A DNA stretch of 26,528 nucleotides from JAXGXJ01 sp050943595 (GTDB lineage Bacteria; Actinomycetota; Thermoleophilia; RBG-16-64-13). Positions 8,968 through 17,374 of this stretch are shown one piece after another. The stretch's first letter is position 1, and each line of letters begins with the position of its first letter. The stretch spans positions 1 through 26,528 of the forward strand of contig JBMNPM010000017.1 in NCBI GenBank assembly GCA_050943595.1. The letters are read 5' to 3'. A program made the translations under genes and the position numbers. The notes under the pieces are model-generated. The model did no database searches. It was given only the letters and a program-made list of their open reading frames with translations, and was not told the DNA's origin.

Positions 8968-9641
8968 CCCTGGATGACCTGCGGGAGCGGGTGCTGACAG
9001 GTCTCGCTGAGGACGCGGAGGGCGATGGCGAAGACTGCGCCTTTCTCCCCTACGCTCTCCTCACCGGCTTTCAGCCTTCCGCCGTCTGGGGTGACGGCAA
9101 AGACGAGGCTAATCCTGTCGCCTCGGGTCGTTTCTACGCGGCGGCGTTCACCGACGGCAACACCGTCATTCGGGTGGCCATGAACCCCGCAGACGCTCCC
9201 TCGTCCCTGGCGCCGACCCTGCCGCCGAAGGGGCTCGACTGGAAGAAGACCGGCGCCGGCGCCCTGCTCCACGAAGCATCTGAGGCGGCAGCTGATGGCA
9301 CTGATGCTGCCACCGACTACTTCCGCGTTCCTCTCGGCGACGACGTGATGGTTGTCTATGAGCCTCAGGACAAGCGCAAACAGCTGTGGGAGACGGTCGA
9401 AGAGCTGGCTTCGGCCGTGGCGACAGTGGCGGCCGTAGCGCTGATCACCGTAGCCTGCGGTGCCCAGCAGAAGGCCATCCCCGGCGCGCTGGACACGCAG
9501 GCCATCGATGTCACGGCGGAGACAGGGCCGGCCGAATTGCCGCCGTGTTCGTCGGGGGCCCCGGATGGCTCCATCCTGGAGATGCAGCAGTCGATCGCCA
9601 TAGAGTTGGTGGACGTCAGAGCAGTTCCCAGCCCGCTATAA
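8769..9641 (+). CDS. Hypothetical protein, likely body of the frameshifted lipoprotein
   Basis: This frame is open from a TTG at 8769 to 9641 (290 residues). The first 60 codons read as Arg-rich out-of-frame sequence, so the real coding part begins near 8940; GTG 8949 is an in-frame candidate start with a poor ribosome site. The credible part (about 230 residues) starts DSLTLDDLRERVLTG and is acidic. It contains AVWGDGKDEANPVASGRFYA and YFRVPLGDDVMVVYEPQ, then a hydrophobic segment AVATVAAVALITVAC followed by a Pro/Ser-rich tail. That segment could be a membrane helix; its ITVAC end also looks like a lipobox. I recognise no family. The stop overlaps the -10 box of the next gene. Confidence 0.5.
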   Translation: MVWRWRRCLAVPSSGTHRRAVAQGSGTRIHPGGPQRHRSHRLRRGGRAGALVRAGASVSKVPSDSLTLDDLRERVLTGLAEDAEGDGEDCAFLPYALLTGFQPSAVWGDGKDEANPVASGRFYAAAFTDGNTVIRVAMNPADAPSSLAPTLPPKGLDWKKTGAGALLHEASEAAADGTDAATDYFRVPLGDDVMVVYEPQDKRKQLWETVEELASAVATVAAVALITVACGAQQKAIPGALDTQAIDVTAETGPAELPPCSSGAPDGSILEMQQSIAIELVDVRAVPSPL

Positions 9642-9642
9642 T
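9637..9642 (+). promoter_or_regulatory. Candidate -10 box of rlmD, implying a nearly leaderless mRNA
   Basis: A perfect TATAAT ends 10 bases before ATG 9653 and overlaps the stop of the upstream ORF. Transcription from it would start at about 9649-9651, leaving two to four untranslated bases. Leaderless mRNAs are frequent in actinobacteria, and no ribosome site precedes the ATG. The -35 region is weak. Confidence 0.5.
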
Positions 9643-9652
9643 CGTCTGCTCC

Positions 9653-11263
9653 ATGCAGAGCCCCGGCGAACAGCGTGTAGACGATCCGGCTGCCGATGCC
9701 GACGAGAGGTCGAGCGGTTCGATGACCGGTCGCCCACCGGCCGATCCATCGTTCATCGGCGAGCAACCCGCCGCGCCCGGCGGCCGGACGGACGACCGCC
9801 CTGGTGCGGTCGGCGGTGGCACACCCAAACTCCGCAAGGGTGACCTCGTCGACCTGTGCATCCACACACTTGCCTTCGGTGGCAAGGGCGTCGCCCGGTT
9901 GGATGACTTTGTCATATTCGTGACCGGCGCTGTACCCGGCGATACCGTGCGGGCGCTTGTCACCAAGAATAAGAAGCGCTACGCGGAAGCCCGCGTCGTG
10001 GAACTGCTCCAGCCCTCGTCCGACCGAGTGGCGGCCCGCTGTTCAGCGTTCGGCCGATGCGGAGGCTGCGTATGGCAGGATCTCGATTACGGTGCGCAAC
10101 TCGGTTACAAGGCGCACCAGGTACGCGAATCTTTGGAGCACTTGGGTGGCTTGACCGGCTTTGAGCTGCGCCCTGCTCTAAGTCCGGCCAATCCCTGGCG
10201 CTATCGCAACCGCGCCGATTTCTCTGTGGGCATGAGCGAGACCGGAGCCGTCGTTGGCTTCCGGCCGCGCGGCCGCTGGGACACCGTTCTCCCGCTCACT
10301 GAGTGTCATCTGATGAGCAGAGGGATGGAAGCGCTGCGAACCACGGTGGAGAACTGGCTGCGCACCCATGACTTACCCGGTTGGGATCCTCGCACGAACA
10401 CAGGCTATGTCCGCCACCTCCTCGTCCGTACGGCGCAATCAGGCCGTGAGATGTTGGCCAGCCTCGTAACCGCTCCCGGTGAGCTACCCGATGAGACCGG
10501 GCTGGTGGAGACGCTCCGCACAGTGCATCCCGAGCTGGTGGGCATTGCCCACGCCGTGAACCCCGGCCGGGCGGAGCTGAGTTCCGGGCTTGAGGCCCGT
10601 ATGTTGTGGGGCCGCCTCTTTCTTTACGAGAGGCTGGCAGGCGTGACACTCAAGATCTCTCTCAACGCCTTCTTCCAGACCAACACGCTCATGGCCCATG
10701 AGCTGTATGAACTGGTGGCGAGGGAGGTGTTCGTGCCCCCGGTGCCCTACGATGGTGTCACCGGCATGTCTCGGACGGCGGCGCCGGTCGACTCCGGTCC
10801 CGTGGTCTGGGATCTGTACTCGGGGGTCGGGTCTATCGGATTGGCGTTGGCAATGCGCGGCGCGCGTATCCTCGGCATTGAAGCGGTACCGGCAGCAGTA
10901 GTCGACGCCAGGGAGAACGCCAGGCTCAACGGGCTCGCTCGGGTTGAGTTCATCGAAGGAGACGTCCGTCGGGTGTTGCGTGAGGTGGCCCAGGGGACCC
11001 GCTCCCTTCCCCAAGGGCTGGACCGTCCCGATGTCGTGGTGGTCGATCCTCCGCGGGCGGGCCTACACCAACGGGTGGTTGCACGTATCGGAGAGCTGGC
11101 GGCTCCACGAATCGTCTATGTCTCTTGCAATCCCAGCACTATGGCACCGAATATTGCTCAACTTTGTGAGCACGGCTATCGTTTGTTGCGGGTCACACCG
11201 GTCGACATGTTCCCACAGACGCCGCATGTCGAGGCGGTCGCCGTTTTGTCAAGGAGCGCGTAG
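9653..11263 (+). CDS. rlmD: RNA (uracil-5-)-methyltransferase, RlmD/TrmA family
   Basis: The 536-residue enzyme transfers a methyl group from SAM to C5 of a uridine, probably in 23S rRNA. A Pro/Asp-rich extension (1-58) precedes a TRAM RNA-binding domain (about 59-125, LRKGDLVDLCIHTLAFGGKG). A [4Fe-4S] site is visible as Cys130, Cys136, Cys139 and Cys218. The SAM domain has DLYSGVGSIG (387-396) and DPPRAGLH (465-472), the catalytic Cys492 in SCNPST, and the general base Glu527. The open frame extends upstream to 9386, but that part is out-of-frame sequence of the preceding gene. ATG 9653, just after a TATAAT box, is preferred; ATG 9722 is an alternative. RlmD, RlmC and TrmA cannot be told apart with certainty from sequence alone. 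Confidence 0.9.
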   Translation: MQSPGEQRVDDPAADADERSSGSMTGRPPADPSFIGEQPAAPGGRTDDRPGAVGGGTPKLRKGDLVDLCIHTLAFGGKGVARLDDFVIFVTGAVPGDTVRALVTKNKKRYAEARVVELLQPSSDRVAARCSAFGRCGGCVWQDLDYGAQLGYKAHQVRESLEHLGGLTGFELRPALSPANPWRYRNRADFSVGMSETGAVVGFRPRGRWDTVLPLTECHLMSRGMEALRTTVENWLRTHDLPGWDPRTNTGYVRHLLVRTAQSGREMLASLVTAPGELPDETGLVETLRTVHPELVGIAHAVNPGRAELSSGLEARMLWGRLFLYERLAGVTLKISLNAFFQTNTLMAHELYELVAREVFVPPVPYDGVTGMSRTAAPVDSGPVVWDLYSGVGSIGLALAMRGARILGIEAVPAAVVDARENARLNGLARVEFIEGDVRRVLREVAQGTRSLPQGLDRPDVVVVDPPRAGLHQRVVARIGELAAPRIVYVSCNPSTMAPNIAQLCEHGYRLLRVTPVDMFPQTPHVEAVAVLSRSA

Positions 11264-11406
11264 TACTATTGCTGACGACGAAAAAAGCGACTACTCCCGG
11301 CTCCAGCGGCAGGAGTTGCTAACAGTCAATTAGGGGTCGGCCGGGATCGTCACCGGCTCAGTGTGGTTTTGTCGCGACTCGGGCTGGGAATCCAGTGATA
11401 GTCTGA

Positions 11407-11598
11407 GTCTGGCTAACGGATGGCCCCGCTGGTGGGCGGAGAAAGGTTGAAGTCCATATCCTTTGCAAGCGGTTAGTCACGCTCCATAAGACGGTGTTCG
11501 GTCTGGAAGGGCCTGAGCAGCTTCGTCGTCGCGTGACGGCCGATATCGCATGGGGCGGCCCTGGAACGGTCGTCCCCGATGTCATTAAGACCGATTGA
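11407..11598 (+). pseudogene. Possible CorA-like transporter fragment
   Basis: An open frame without a good start runs from a stop at 11404-11406 to TGA 11596-11598 and reads LTDGPAGGRRKVEVHILCKR followed by LVTLHKTVFGLEGPEQLRRRV. The pattern VEVHIL...LVT.H...... resembles the cytoplasmic N-terminal domain of CorA-type magnesium transporters, but no membrane part or GMN motif is present. It is therefore at best a remnant. The rest of 11264-11667 holds nothing I can name. Confidence 0.3.
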
Positions 11599-11652
11599 CA
11601 TATGCGGTCTGCGATTGCAGCCTCACGCGATCGTGGTTCTCGTGCGAACTTC

Positions 11653-11659
11653 GGAGGGG
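11653..11659 (+). promoter_or_regulatory. Ribosome binding site fixing the GH57 start
   Basis: GGAGGGG lies eight bases before ATG 11668. The open frame continues upstream to ATG 11602, but that start has no ribosome site and adds 22 residues that precede the conserved N-terminus. 11668 is therefore the likely start. Confidence 0.75.
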
Positions 11660-11667
11660 AAGCCTTG

Positions 11668-14097
11668 ATGGAACGGTATGTCTGTATTCACGGCCACTTT
11701 TATCAACCTCCTCGGGAGAATCCGTGGCTCGAAGTAGTGGAAGTGCAGGACTCTGCGTATCCCTATCACGACTGGAATGAACGCATTACCGCTGAATGCT
11801 ATGGGCCTAACGCCAGCTCGCGGCTTCTGGACAAGGATGGAAAGATCCGCGCCATCACCAACAACTATGCACAGATGAGCTACAACTTCGGGCCTACGCT
11901 CCTGAGCTGGATGGAGACAGAAGCCCCTGAGGCATACCGCGGTGTCATCGAAGCGGATCGCCTGAGTCGGGAGGCCTTCGGATACGGATCGGCTATGGCG
12001 CAGGCTTATAACCACATGATTCTTCCGCTGGCGAATCATCGGGACAAGCAGACGCAGATTATCTGGGGGGTGAGGGATTTCCGTCATCGGTTTGGGCGCC
12101 GGCCCGAGGGGATGTGGTTGCCCGAGACCGCGGTCGATCTGGATAGTCTTGCCCTGATGGCGGCCGCCGGCTTGAAGTTTGCCGTGCTGGCTCCGCATCA
12201 GGCTGCGCGCATCCGGCCACTAGGGGCGGGAGACGATGCTTGGGAAGATGTGACCGGGGGTCGAGTCGACCCCACGAGAGCCTACCTGTGTCCTCTCCCC
12301 AACGATCAATCGATCAGCCTTTTCTTCTATAACGGATCTCTCTCGCAGGCCATCGCCTTCGAAAATCTTCTTGCGAATGGTGGGCAACTGGCTGAGGGAC
12401 TTCAAGCCGTTTTCTCCGAAACTCGAGACTGGGCTCAGCTGGCACACGTTGCCACCGATGGCGAGACCTATGGGCACCATTTTCATCACGGTGACATGGC
12501 GCTGGCGTATGCGTTGGAGACAGTGGCACGTGGAGAGACTGCTAAGCTGGTAAATTACTCTGCCTTCCTTCATCTTCACCCAGCTACCTACCAGGTGGAG
12601 ATCGTGGAGAACAGCTCGTGGAGTTGCATCCATGGAATCGAACGCTGGAGAAGTGACTGCGGTTGCAATACGGGCGAGCACCCTGAATGGCATCAGAAGT
12701 GGCGGGCCCCTTTGCGTGATGCCATGGACTGGCTCCGGGATGCCCTCGCTCCGGAATTTGAGGAAGCCGCCGGAGCTTTGGTAAACGATCCGTGGGCTGC
12801 TCGTGACGACTACATCGACGTGGTTCTCGATCGGTCCGACGAAAGTCTGCGGGCATATCTGGAAGCCCATGCGTTGCGCCGTCTTGATGGTGGGGAGACG
12901 ACGAGGCTGCTGAGTCTTCTGGAGCTACAACGTCACTGTATGCTCATGTACACGAGCTGTGGCTGGTTCTTCAACGATATCTCAGGACTCGAGAGTGTCC
13001 AGGTAATCCAGTACGCGGCCCGCGCCATCCAGCTTGCGGAGGGCCTCTCTCTTGGCGACAACCTTGAACAGGAATACCTTGCCCGGCTCGAAGCGGCCAA
13101 GAGCAACTTGCCCGATGTCAAGGATGGCCGTCTGATTTACGAGAGTATCGTCAAGCCCAAGGCGCTCGATCCGGTGAGGGTGGGGGCCCACTTCGCAATC
13201 AGCAGTCTTTTTGACCCTGACGGAGGTCGTTCCGGCATCCATTCGTTCCGAGTGGACGACTTGGAGCAGGAAGGGCTGCAGACCGGGGCACTGAGGCTGC
13301 ACTTGGGCCGAGTTCGACTGTCGTCCATAATCACTCGTTCGATGGGTGATTTTGATTTCGGGGTGCTGCACTTCGGCGACCAGAACCTGCTCTGCAAAGT
13401 GAAGGTTCACGAAGATTCCTTCGGACGACAGGCCTTTGATCAGATAAAGGATATGTTCTTGAAGGCAGACGTGGCCCCTGTTCTTCAGGCGTTGGACCGA
13501 GCGTTTGGTGAGTCTTTTTTCACACTTTCTTCGTTGTTTCGAGATGGGCAGCGGTCGATCATCGGACTCATCACGGCCGCGGCTCTTGAAGAGGCCGAAG
13601 AGATGTATCGAGACGTGTACGAGCGTCATGCGCCGTTGCTTATGTATCTCTCGCGGATCGGCGCACCTTCCCCGGCTGCATTTCAATCAGCGGCCGAGTT
13701 GGTGCTCAATGCCGACCTTCGCCATGCGTTGGAGAAGGAGAGGCTGGATGGGGACACAATAAAGTCTCTGCTTGATGCTGCGGCACGTACCGGCATCTCG
13801 CTGGATAGGGCCGGCTTGAGCCTGGTATTCCAGCAGGCCATCGAACGATTGGCCGCCTCTCTCGCTTCGGCGCCTGAGGATTACGATGCGTTAGAGGCTC
13901 TGGTCGAGGCCGGTGACATCATCGACCTGCTACCTTTTTACGTCGAACTGTGGGGCACGCAGAATAGGTACTATCATGTCTTCCTCGACGTGCTTCCCGC
14001 CATGCGGCAGAAGGCATCGGCGGGTGACGTAGCTGCCCAGAAATGGATCGAGCGGTTCTTGACCTTGGGCGAACGACTTGGAATGGGTATGAGCTAG
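11668..14097 (+). CDS. Glycoside hydrolase family 57 protein with DUF3536 domain
   Basis: The 809-residue cytoplasmic protein probably cleaves or rearranges alpha-1,4/1,6 glucans. The GH57 barrel starts at once (HGHFYQPP, 8-15). It contains GMWLPETA with the expected nucleophile Glu153, and ATDGETYGHH with the expected acid/base Asp264. Histidine-rich HHFHHGD follows. The C-terminal half (about 530-800) fits DUF3536, a helical extension of unknown role found on a subset of GH57 proteins, including the segment VGAHFAISSLFDP. No signal peptide is present. treY begins only eight bases after the stop, so the two are one operon and presumably act on the same glucan. The exact bond specificity (amylase, branching or debranching) cannot be read from the sequence. 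Confidence 0.9.
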   Translation: MERYVCIHGHFYQPPRENPWLEVVEVQDSAYPYHDWNERITAECYGPNASSRLLDKDGKIRAITNNYAQMSYNFGPTLLSWMETEAPEAYRGVIEADRLSREAFGYGSAMAQAYNHMILPLANHRDKQTQIIWGVRDFRHRFGRRPEGMWLPETAVDLDSLALMAAAGLKFAVLAPHQAARIRPLGAGDDAWEDVTGGRVDPTRAYLCPLPNDQSISLFFYNGSLSQAIAFENLLANGGQLAEGLQAVFSETRDWAQLAHVATDGETYGHHFHHGDMALAYALETVARGETAKLVNYSAFLHLHPATYQVEIVENSSWSCIHGIERWRSDCGCNTGEHPEWHQKWRAPLRDAMDWLRDALAPEFEEAAGALVNDPWAARDDYIDVVLDRSDESLRAYLEAHALRRLDGGETTRLLSLLELQRHCMLMYTSCGWFFNDISGLESVQVIQYAARAIQLAEGLSLGDNLEQEYLARLEAAKSNLPDVKDGRLIYESIVKPKALDPVRVGAHFAISSLFDPDGGRSGIHSFRVDDLEQEGLQTGALRLHLGRVRLSSIITRSMGDFDFGVLHFGDQNLLCKVKVHEDSFGRQAFDQIKDMFLKADVAPVLQALDRAFGESFFTLSSLFRDGQRSIIGLITAAALEEAEEMYRDVYERHAPLLMYLSRIGAPSPAAFQSAAELVLNADLRHALEKERLDGDTIKSLLDAAARTGISLDRAGLSLVFQQAIERLAASLASAPEDYDALEALVEAGDIIDLLPFYVELWGTQNRYYHVFLDVLPAMRQKASAGDVAAQKWIERFLTLGERLGMGMS

Positions 14098-14105
14098 ACA
14101 GGCCG

Positions 14106-16823
14106 ATGTCTCTAGGTCGCACGCCGAGTGCCACGTATCGTCTTCAGTTCCGCGCGGGCCTCGATTTCGACGGTGCGCGTGAACTAGTGCCGTACCTCCA
14201 CGACCTCGGCATCTCTCACATCTACGCTTCTCCTCTGTTCTTTGCGCGGCGCGGGAGCTCGCACGGTTACGATGTCACCAATCCAAACTGGTTGGACCCG
14301 GTTCTGGGGAGCGCAGCTGATTTTGACCGCTTGGTGTCCACCCTACGTGACCACGGCATGGGCCTGATACTCGACATCGTTCCCAACCATATGGCGGCTG
14401 ATTCGACGAATCCTATGTGGATGGATGTGCTGGAGAACGGTCGTCGTTCGTGTTATGCGAAGGTCTTCGACATCGACTGGGTCGTTCCGAGGGTCGGCGA
14501 GGACTTCTTCCTCGTGCCGATGCTGGCCGGGAGTATGAGCGAGTGCCTGGCCAACGGTACCTTACGCATAACTTTGGAAGACCGTGAGGACGGGGCTGGA
14601 GAAACACGTGCGCTCTTCGTCCGGCACTACGATCAGCGTTTTCCTATCCGCCCCTGTGCCTGGTCTCTTCTGTTTGGTGTGGAGGCTGGCTGCTCATCGA
14701 GTGACCTGGAACAGTCCTTGGCTGCCTTCGCGGCAGCAGATATGGCTACGAAGACCGATCTCCTGCGCAAGATTTTGCGGGCAGGGCCCTACCGGCTGGT
14801 GAGTGGCCGTCTTGCCGCTAAGCATTACGCGTACAGGCGGTTCTTCGATATAAACCACTTGATAGGGGTGAAGGTCGAAGATGAGGAGGTCTTCGAGGAG
14901 ACCCATCGGCTCATATTCGAGCTTGCCGAGGCCGGGATGATCGACGGCATCAGGATTGATCACATCGATGGCTTGCGCGATCCCAAGACTTATCTTGAAC
15001 GCCTACGCGCGCGAATTCCCTCGGATATGTATGTAGTCGTGGAAAAAATACTCGGCTGTAACGAGATGTTGCCTTCCGGATGGCCTGTTGCCGGGACGAC
15101 CGGATATGACTTTCTCAAGGCTGTGGGTGACGTATTCGTTGATGCGGACGGTTTCAGAGAACTGATGCGCGTACATGGGCACCTCGCAGGCGGTGTCCAG
15201 AGGTTCGATGATCTTGCCTTCGCTGGGAAGCAGATCGTCTTGGAGCGTCTTTTCGCTGGAGAACTGAGTAGGTTATCGCGACGGTTGTTCCGGCTGGTGG
15301 CGGACGCGGACTCGCAATGCAGACTGTCCCGGGAAGACCTGGAGCAGGCGTTGGCCGCCATCACCTGCGCGCTTCCTGTGTACCGGACATATATCAAGGA
15401 TGCCGGCCCTGACGAGACAGATCTCGCGACGATTCGTAGTGCGGTCACGTGGGTGGAGCAGAGAGGCCCCAAGGAGATCGCGATCCCCCTGAGGTATGTG
15501 GCCGGCCTCTTGAGCTTGAACCCTTCATGCCCGGTGGTGGCTAGCCGGCCTGAGGCGGCTCTTGAGTTCGTGCTCGACTGGCAGCAATTTACAGGGCCTG
15601 TGGCGGCTAAGGGTGTGGAGGATACGGCTTTGTATCGTGGCACCAGATTGATCGCATTGGACGAGGTTGGCGGGGACGCCGGTGTGTCGGGCCGCTCTGT
15701 CGAACGGCTGCATCTACGTAACCTGGAGGTCTCTATACGCTTCCCGGAGAGCCTGAACGCAACCTCCACTCACGACACCAAGCGTAGCGAAGATGTACGC
15801 TCCCGTTTGGTTGTGCTCACCGAGTGCCCCGAAGAATGGAGTACAAGGTTGCGTCGTTGGATGTGCTGGAATGCAGCTGCGCGAACGATGGTCGATGGGA
15901 GGCCGGCACCCGACGCTCAGGAAGAGATATTAATCTACCAAAGCTTGTTGGGGGCGCTACCCCTTGATGAGTCCGATCTGCAGGAGTTCACTGCTAGGAT
16001 GGTGAAATTCACCGTGAAGGCCCTTCGCGAGGCCAAGCTTCACTCGAATTGGATGCTCCCTAACAAGCTCTACGAAGACGCGGTCTCTCGTTTTGTTGAG
16101 ACCACCATGCTGGGGTCCGATCGCCGGTTTGTCAACGACCTGACGGCTTTCGCCCAAGAGGTGGCTTGGTTTGGGTGTCTGAACTCGTTGGCGCAGCTTC
16201 TCCTAAAAATCGTCTCACCCGGCATCTCCGATTTCTACCAGGGATGCGAATTCTGGGCTCTCAGTCTGACCGACCCGGACAACCGGCGTCCAGTCGACTT
16301 CACTCTGGGGAGAAAGATGTTGACTCGACTGCACAGTCCAACAGCCGACTACCCGCTGGATGTGAGTGGGCTGCTGGAACAATGGCGGGATGGACGGATC
16401 AAGCAGTTCGTTAGTGCTCGGGCTCTGGCTTTTCGTAGATCACACGCCGATCTCTTCCGTTTCGGCGAATACGTTCCTCTTACGTGCAGGGGGCCCCTGA
16501 GCGAGCACGTGGTCGCTGCGGCCCGTTGTTTGGAGGATCAGTGGGCAGTGGCGATCGTTCCACGTCTCGTAGTCGGTCTTATTGATCCGCCGGACGTTGG
16601 AATCAGTGGACACGATATTTGGGAGGGGACTCGGATCGTGCTCCCAGATGCGGCGTCGGAAAGCTGGAACGACGAGTTGACTGGGCATCGAGTTCGTACG
16701 TTCGAAGATGTGGACGGTGGTGGACGAGGACTTCAACTAGAGCAGGCGCTCGCCTTGTTGCCTATGGCGCTACTCCACGGCCACCCTGGTGGGGTCAGGG
16801 GTTTTCCTGGGAACGACTTGTGA
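14106..16823 (+). CDS. treY: Maltooligosyltrehalose synthase
   Basis: The 905-residue GH13 enzyme converts the reducing-end alpha-1,4 bond of maltodextrin into an alpha,alpha-1,1 trehalosyl end, the first step of the TreY-TreZ route. Family landmarks are PSATYRLQF (7-15), DIVPNHMA (from 90), the nucleophile Asp285 in GIRIDHIDG, the acid/base Glu313 in VVVEKILG, PSGWPVAGTTGYDF, and His556-Asp557 in STHDTKRSED. The open frame extends back to 14043 inside the GH57 gene, but ATG 14106 directly before the conserved PSATYRLQ is the natural start; its ribosome site is weak, implying coupling to the upstream gene. treZ, which releases trehalose, is not in this window. Length is slightly above the usual 720-850 residues. 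Confidence 0.95.
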   Translation: MSLGRTPSATYRLQFRAGLDFDGARELVPYLHDLGISHIYASPLFFARRGSSHGYDVTNPNWLDPVLGSAADFDRLVSTLRDHGMGLILDIVPNHMAADSTNPMWMDVLENGRRSCYAKVFDIDWVVPRVGEDFFLVPMLAGSMSECLANGTLRITLEDREDGAGETRALFVRHYDQRFPIRPCAWSLLFGVEAGCSSSDLEQSLAAFAAADMATKTDLLRKILRAGPYRLVSGRLAAKHYAYRRFFDINHLIGVKVEDEEVFEETHRLIFELAEAGMIDGIRIDHIDGLRDPKTYLERLRARIPSDMYVVVEKILGCNEMLPSGWPVAGTTGYDFLKAVGDVFVDADGFRELMRVHGHLAGGVQRFDDLAFAGKQIVLERLFAGELSRLSRRLFRLVADADSQCRLSREDLEQALAAITCALPVYRTYIKDAGPDETDLATIRSAVTWVEQRGPKEIAIPLRYVAGLLSLNPSCPVVASRPEAALEFVLDWQQFTGPVAAKGVEDTALYRGTRLIALDEVGGDAGVSGRSVERLHLRNLEVSIRFPESLNATSTHDTKRSEDVRSRLVVLTECPEEWSTRLRRWMCWNAAARTMVDGRPAPDAQEEILIYQSLLGALPLDESDLQEFTARMVKFTVKALREAKLHSNWMLPNKLYEDAVSRFVETTMLGSDRRFVNDLTAFAQEVAWFGCLNSLAQLLLKIVSPGISDFYQGCEFWALSLTDPDNRRPVDFTLGRKMLTRLHSPTADYPLDVSGLLEQWRDGRIKQFVSARALAFRRSHADLFRFGEYVPLTCRGPLSEHVVAAARCLEDQWAVAIVPRLVVGLIDPPDVGISGHDIWEGTRIVLPDAASESWNDELTGHRVRTFEDVDGGGRGLQLEQALALLPMALLHGHPGGVRGFPGNDL

Positions 16824-16933
16824 AGTCCGGTGCTTTGACTTAAACTTTATGAGCGACTACCGAGTATGGTGATGGTGCGCCTTGCACGGAGGCACGGTCG
16901 GCAGGTGGCCACTTGGGACTTGAGGAGGACTAT

Positions 16934-17335
16934 ATGGTCAAGAAAATGGTATTGCTGGTCCTGGGAGTGCTGGTCATCACCCTGATGGCCGCTACAGTGG
17001 CTGTGGCTGCACACTCTCCGCAGGACATCTACGACGATTTCGCGGATAACGGCAGGCTCGACGTTAACTACACCGATGCGGAACTGCGGGCCTATCTCGA
17101 CAACGCCACTCTCAGCCAGTATGCGGACAGCTCTGTCAAGAACCGGCTCGATGACACGGTTGTGACCATGCTTACCGATCGTACTGGTCCTACCGACCCT
17201 GCCGACCCTGCCAAGCCCGGCCGCAGCACATTCCCATTCACCGGGTTTCAGCTGGTGATTGCGGCTATCGTGGCGGTGGTGCTCGTGGGTGGGGGTGTAG
17301 CATTGCGACGTTTCTCCCGGCCTGAGAGATCCTGA
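16934..17335 (+). CDS. Small secreted protein with LPXTG-like sorting signal
   Basis: The 133-residue protein has a cleavable signal peptide (MVKKMVLLVLGVLVITLMAA, cut near residue 26 after AVAA). A short acidic domain follows (SPQDIYDDFADNGRLDVNYT onward), then a Pro/Asp-rich linker. The C-terminal sorting region has FPFTG (100-104), a hydrophobic stretch (about 105-124) and a basic tail RRFSRPERS. This is the layout of a sortase substrate with Phe in place of Leu in the motif. AGGAGG at 16923-16928 fixes ATG 16934 as the start over the in-frame 16913. No sortase gene is in the window. The next gene begins about 40 bases later and belongs to envelope synthesis. The function of the small domain is unknown. 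Confidence 0.8.
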   Translation: MVKKMVLLVLGVLVITLMAATVAVAAHSPQDIYDDFADNGRLDVNYTDAELRAYLDNATLSQYADSSVKNRLDDTVVTMLTDRTGPTDPADPAKPGRSTFPFTGFQLVIAAIVAVVLVGGGVALRRFSRPERS

Positions 17336-17374
17336 GTCTCCGGCTGCGGAATCCTGCGGAACCGGCGGTAGAGC

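Noticed and set aside
9386..9652. N-terminal extension of the RNA methyltransferase from 9386
   Set aside because: This part is Arg/Gly/His-rich out-of-frame sequence of the upstream ORF and precedes a promoter-like TATAAT.
11358..11585. Minus-strand ORF of 75 residues between rlmD and the GH57 gene
   Set aside because: It has low-complexity Ser/Pro/Thr composition, no ribosome site and no motif; the plus strand has a more protein-like frame.
14043..14105. Upstream start for treY within the GH57 gene
   Set aside because: TreY proteins begin shortly before the ATYRLQ motif; ATG 14106 gives that, while 14043 adds translated overlap with the GH57 3' end.
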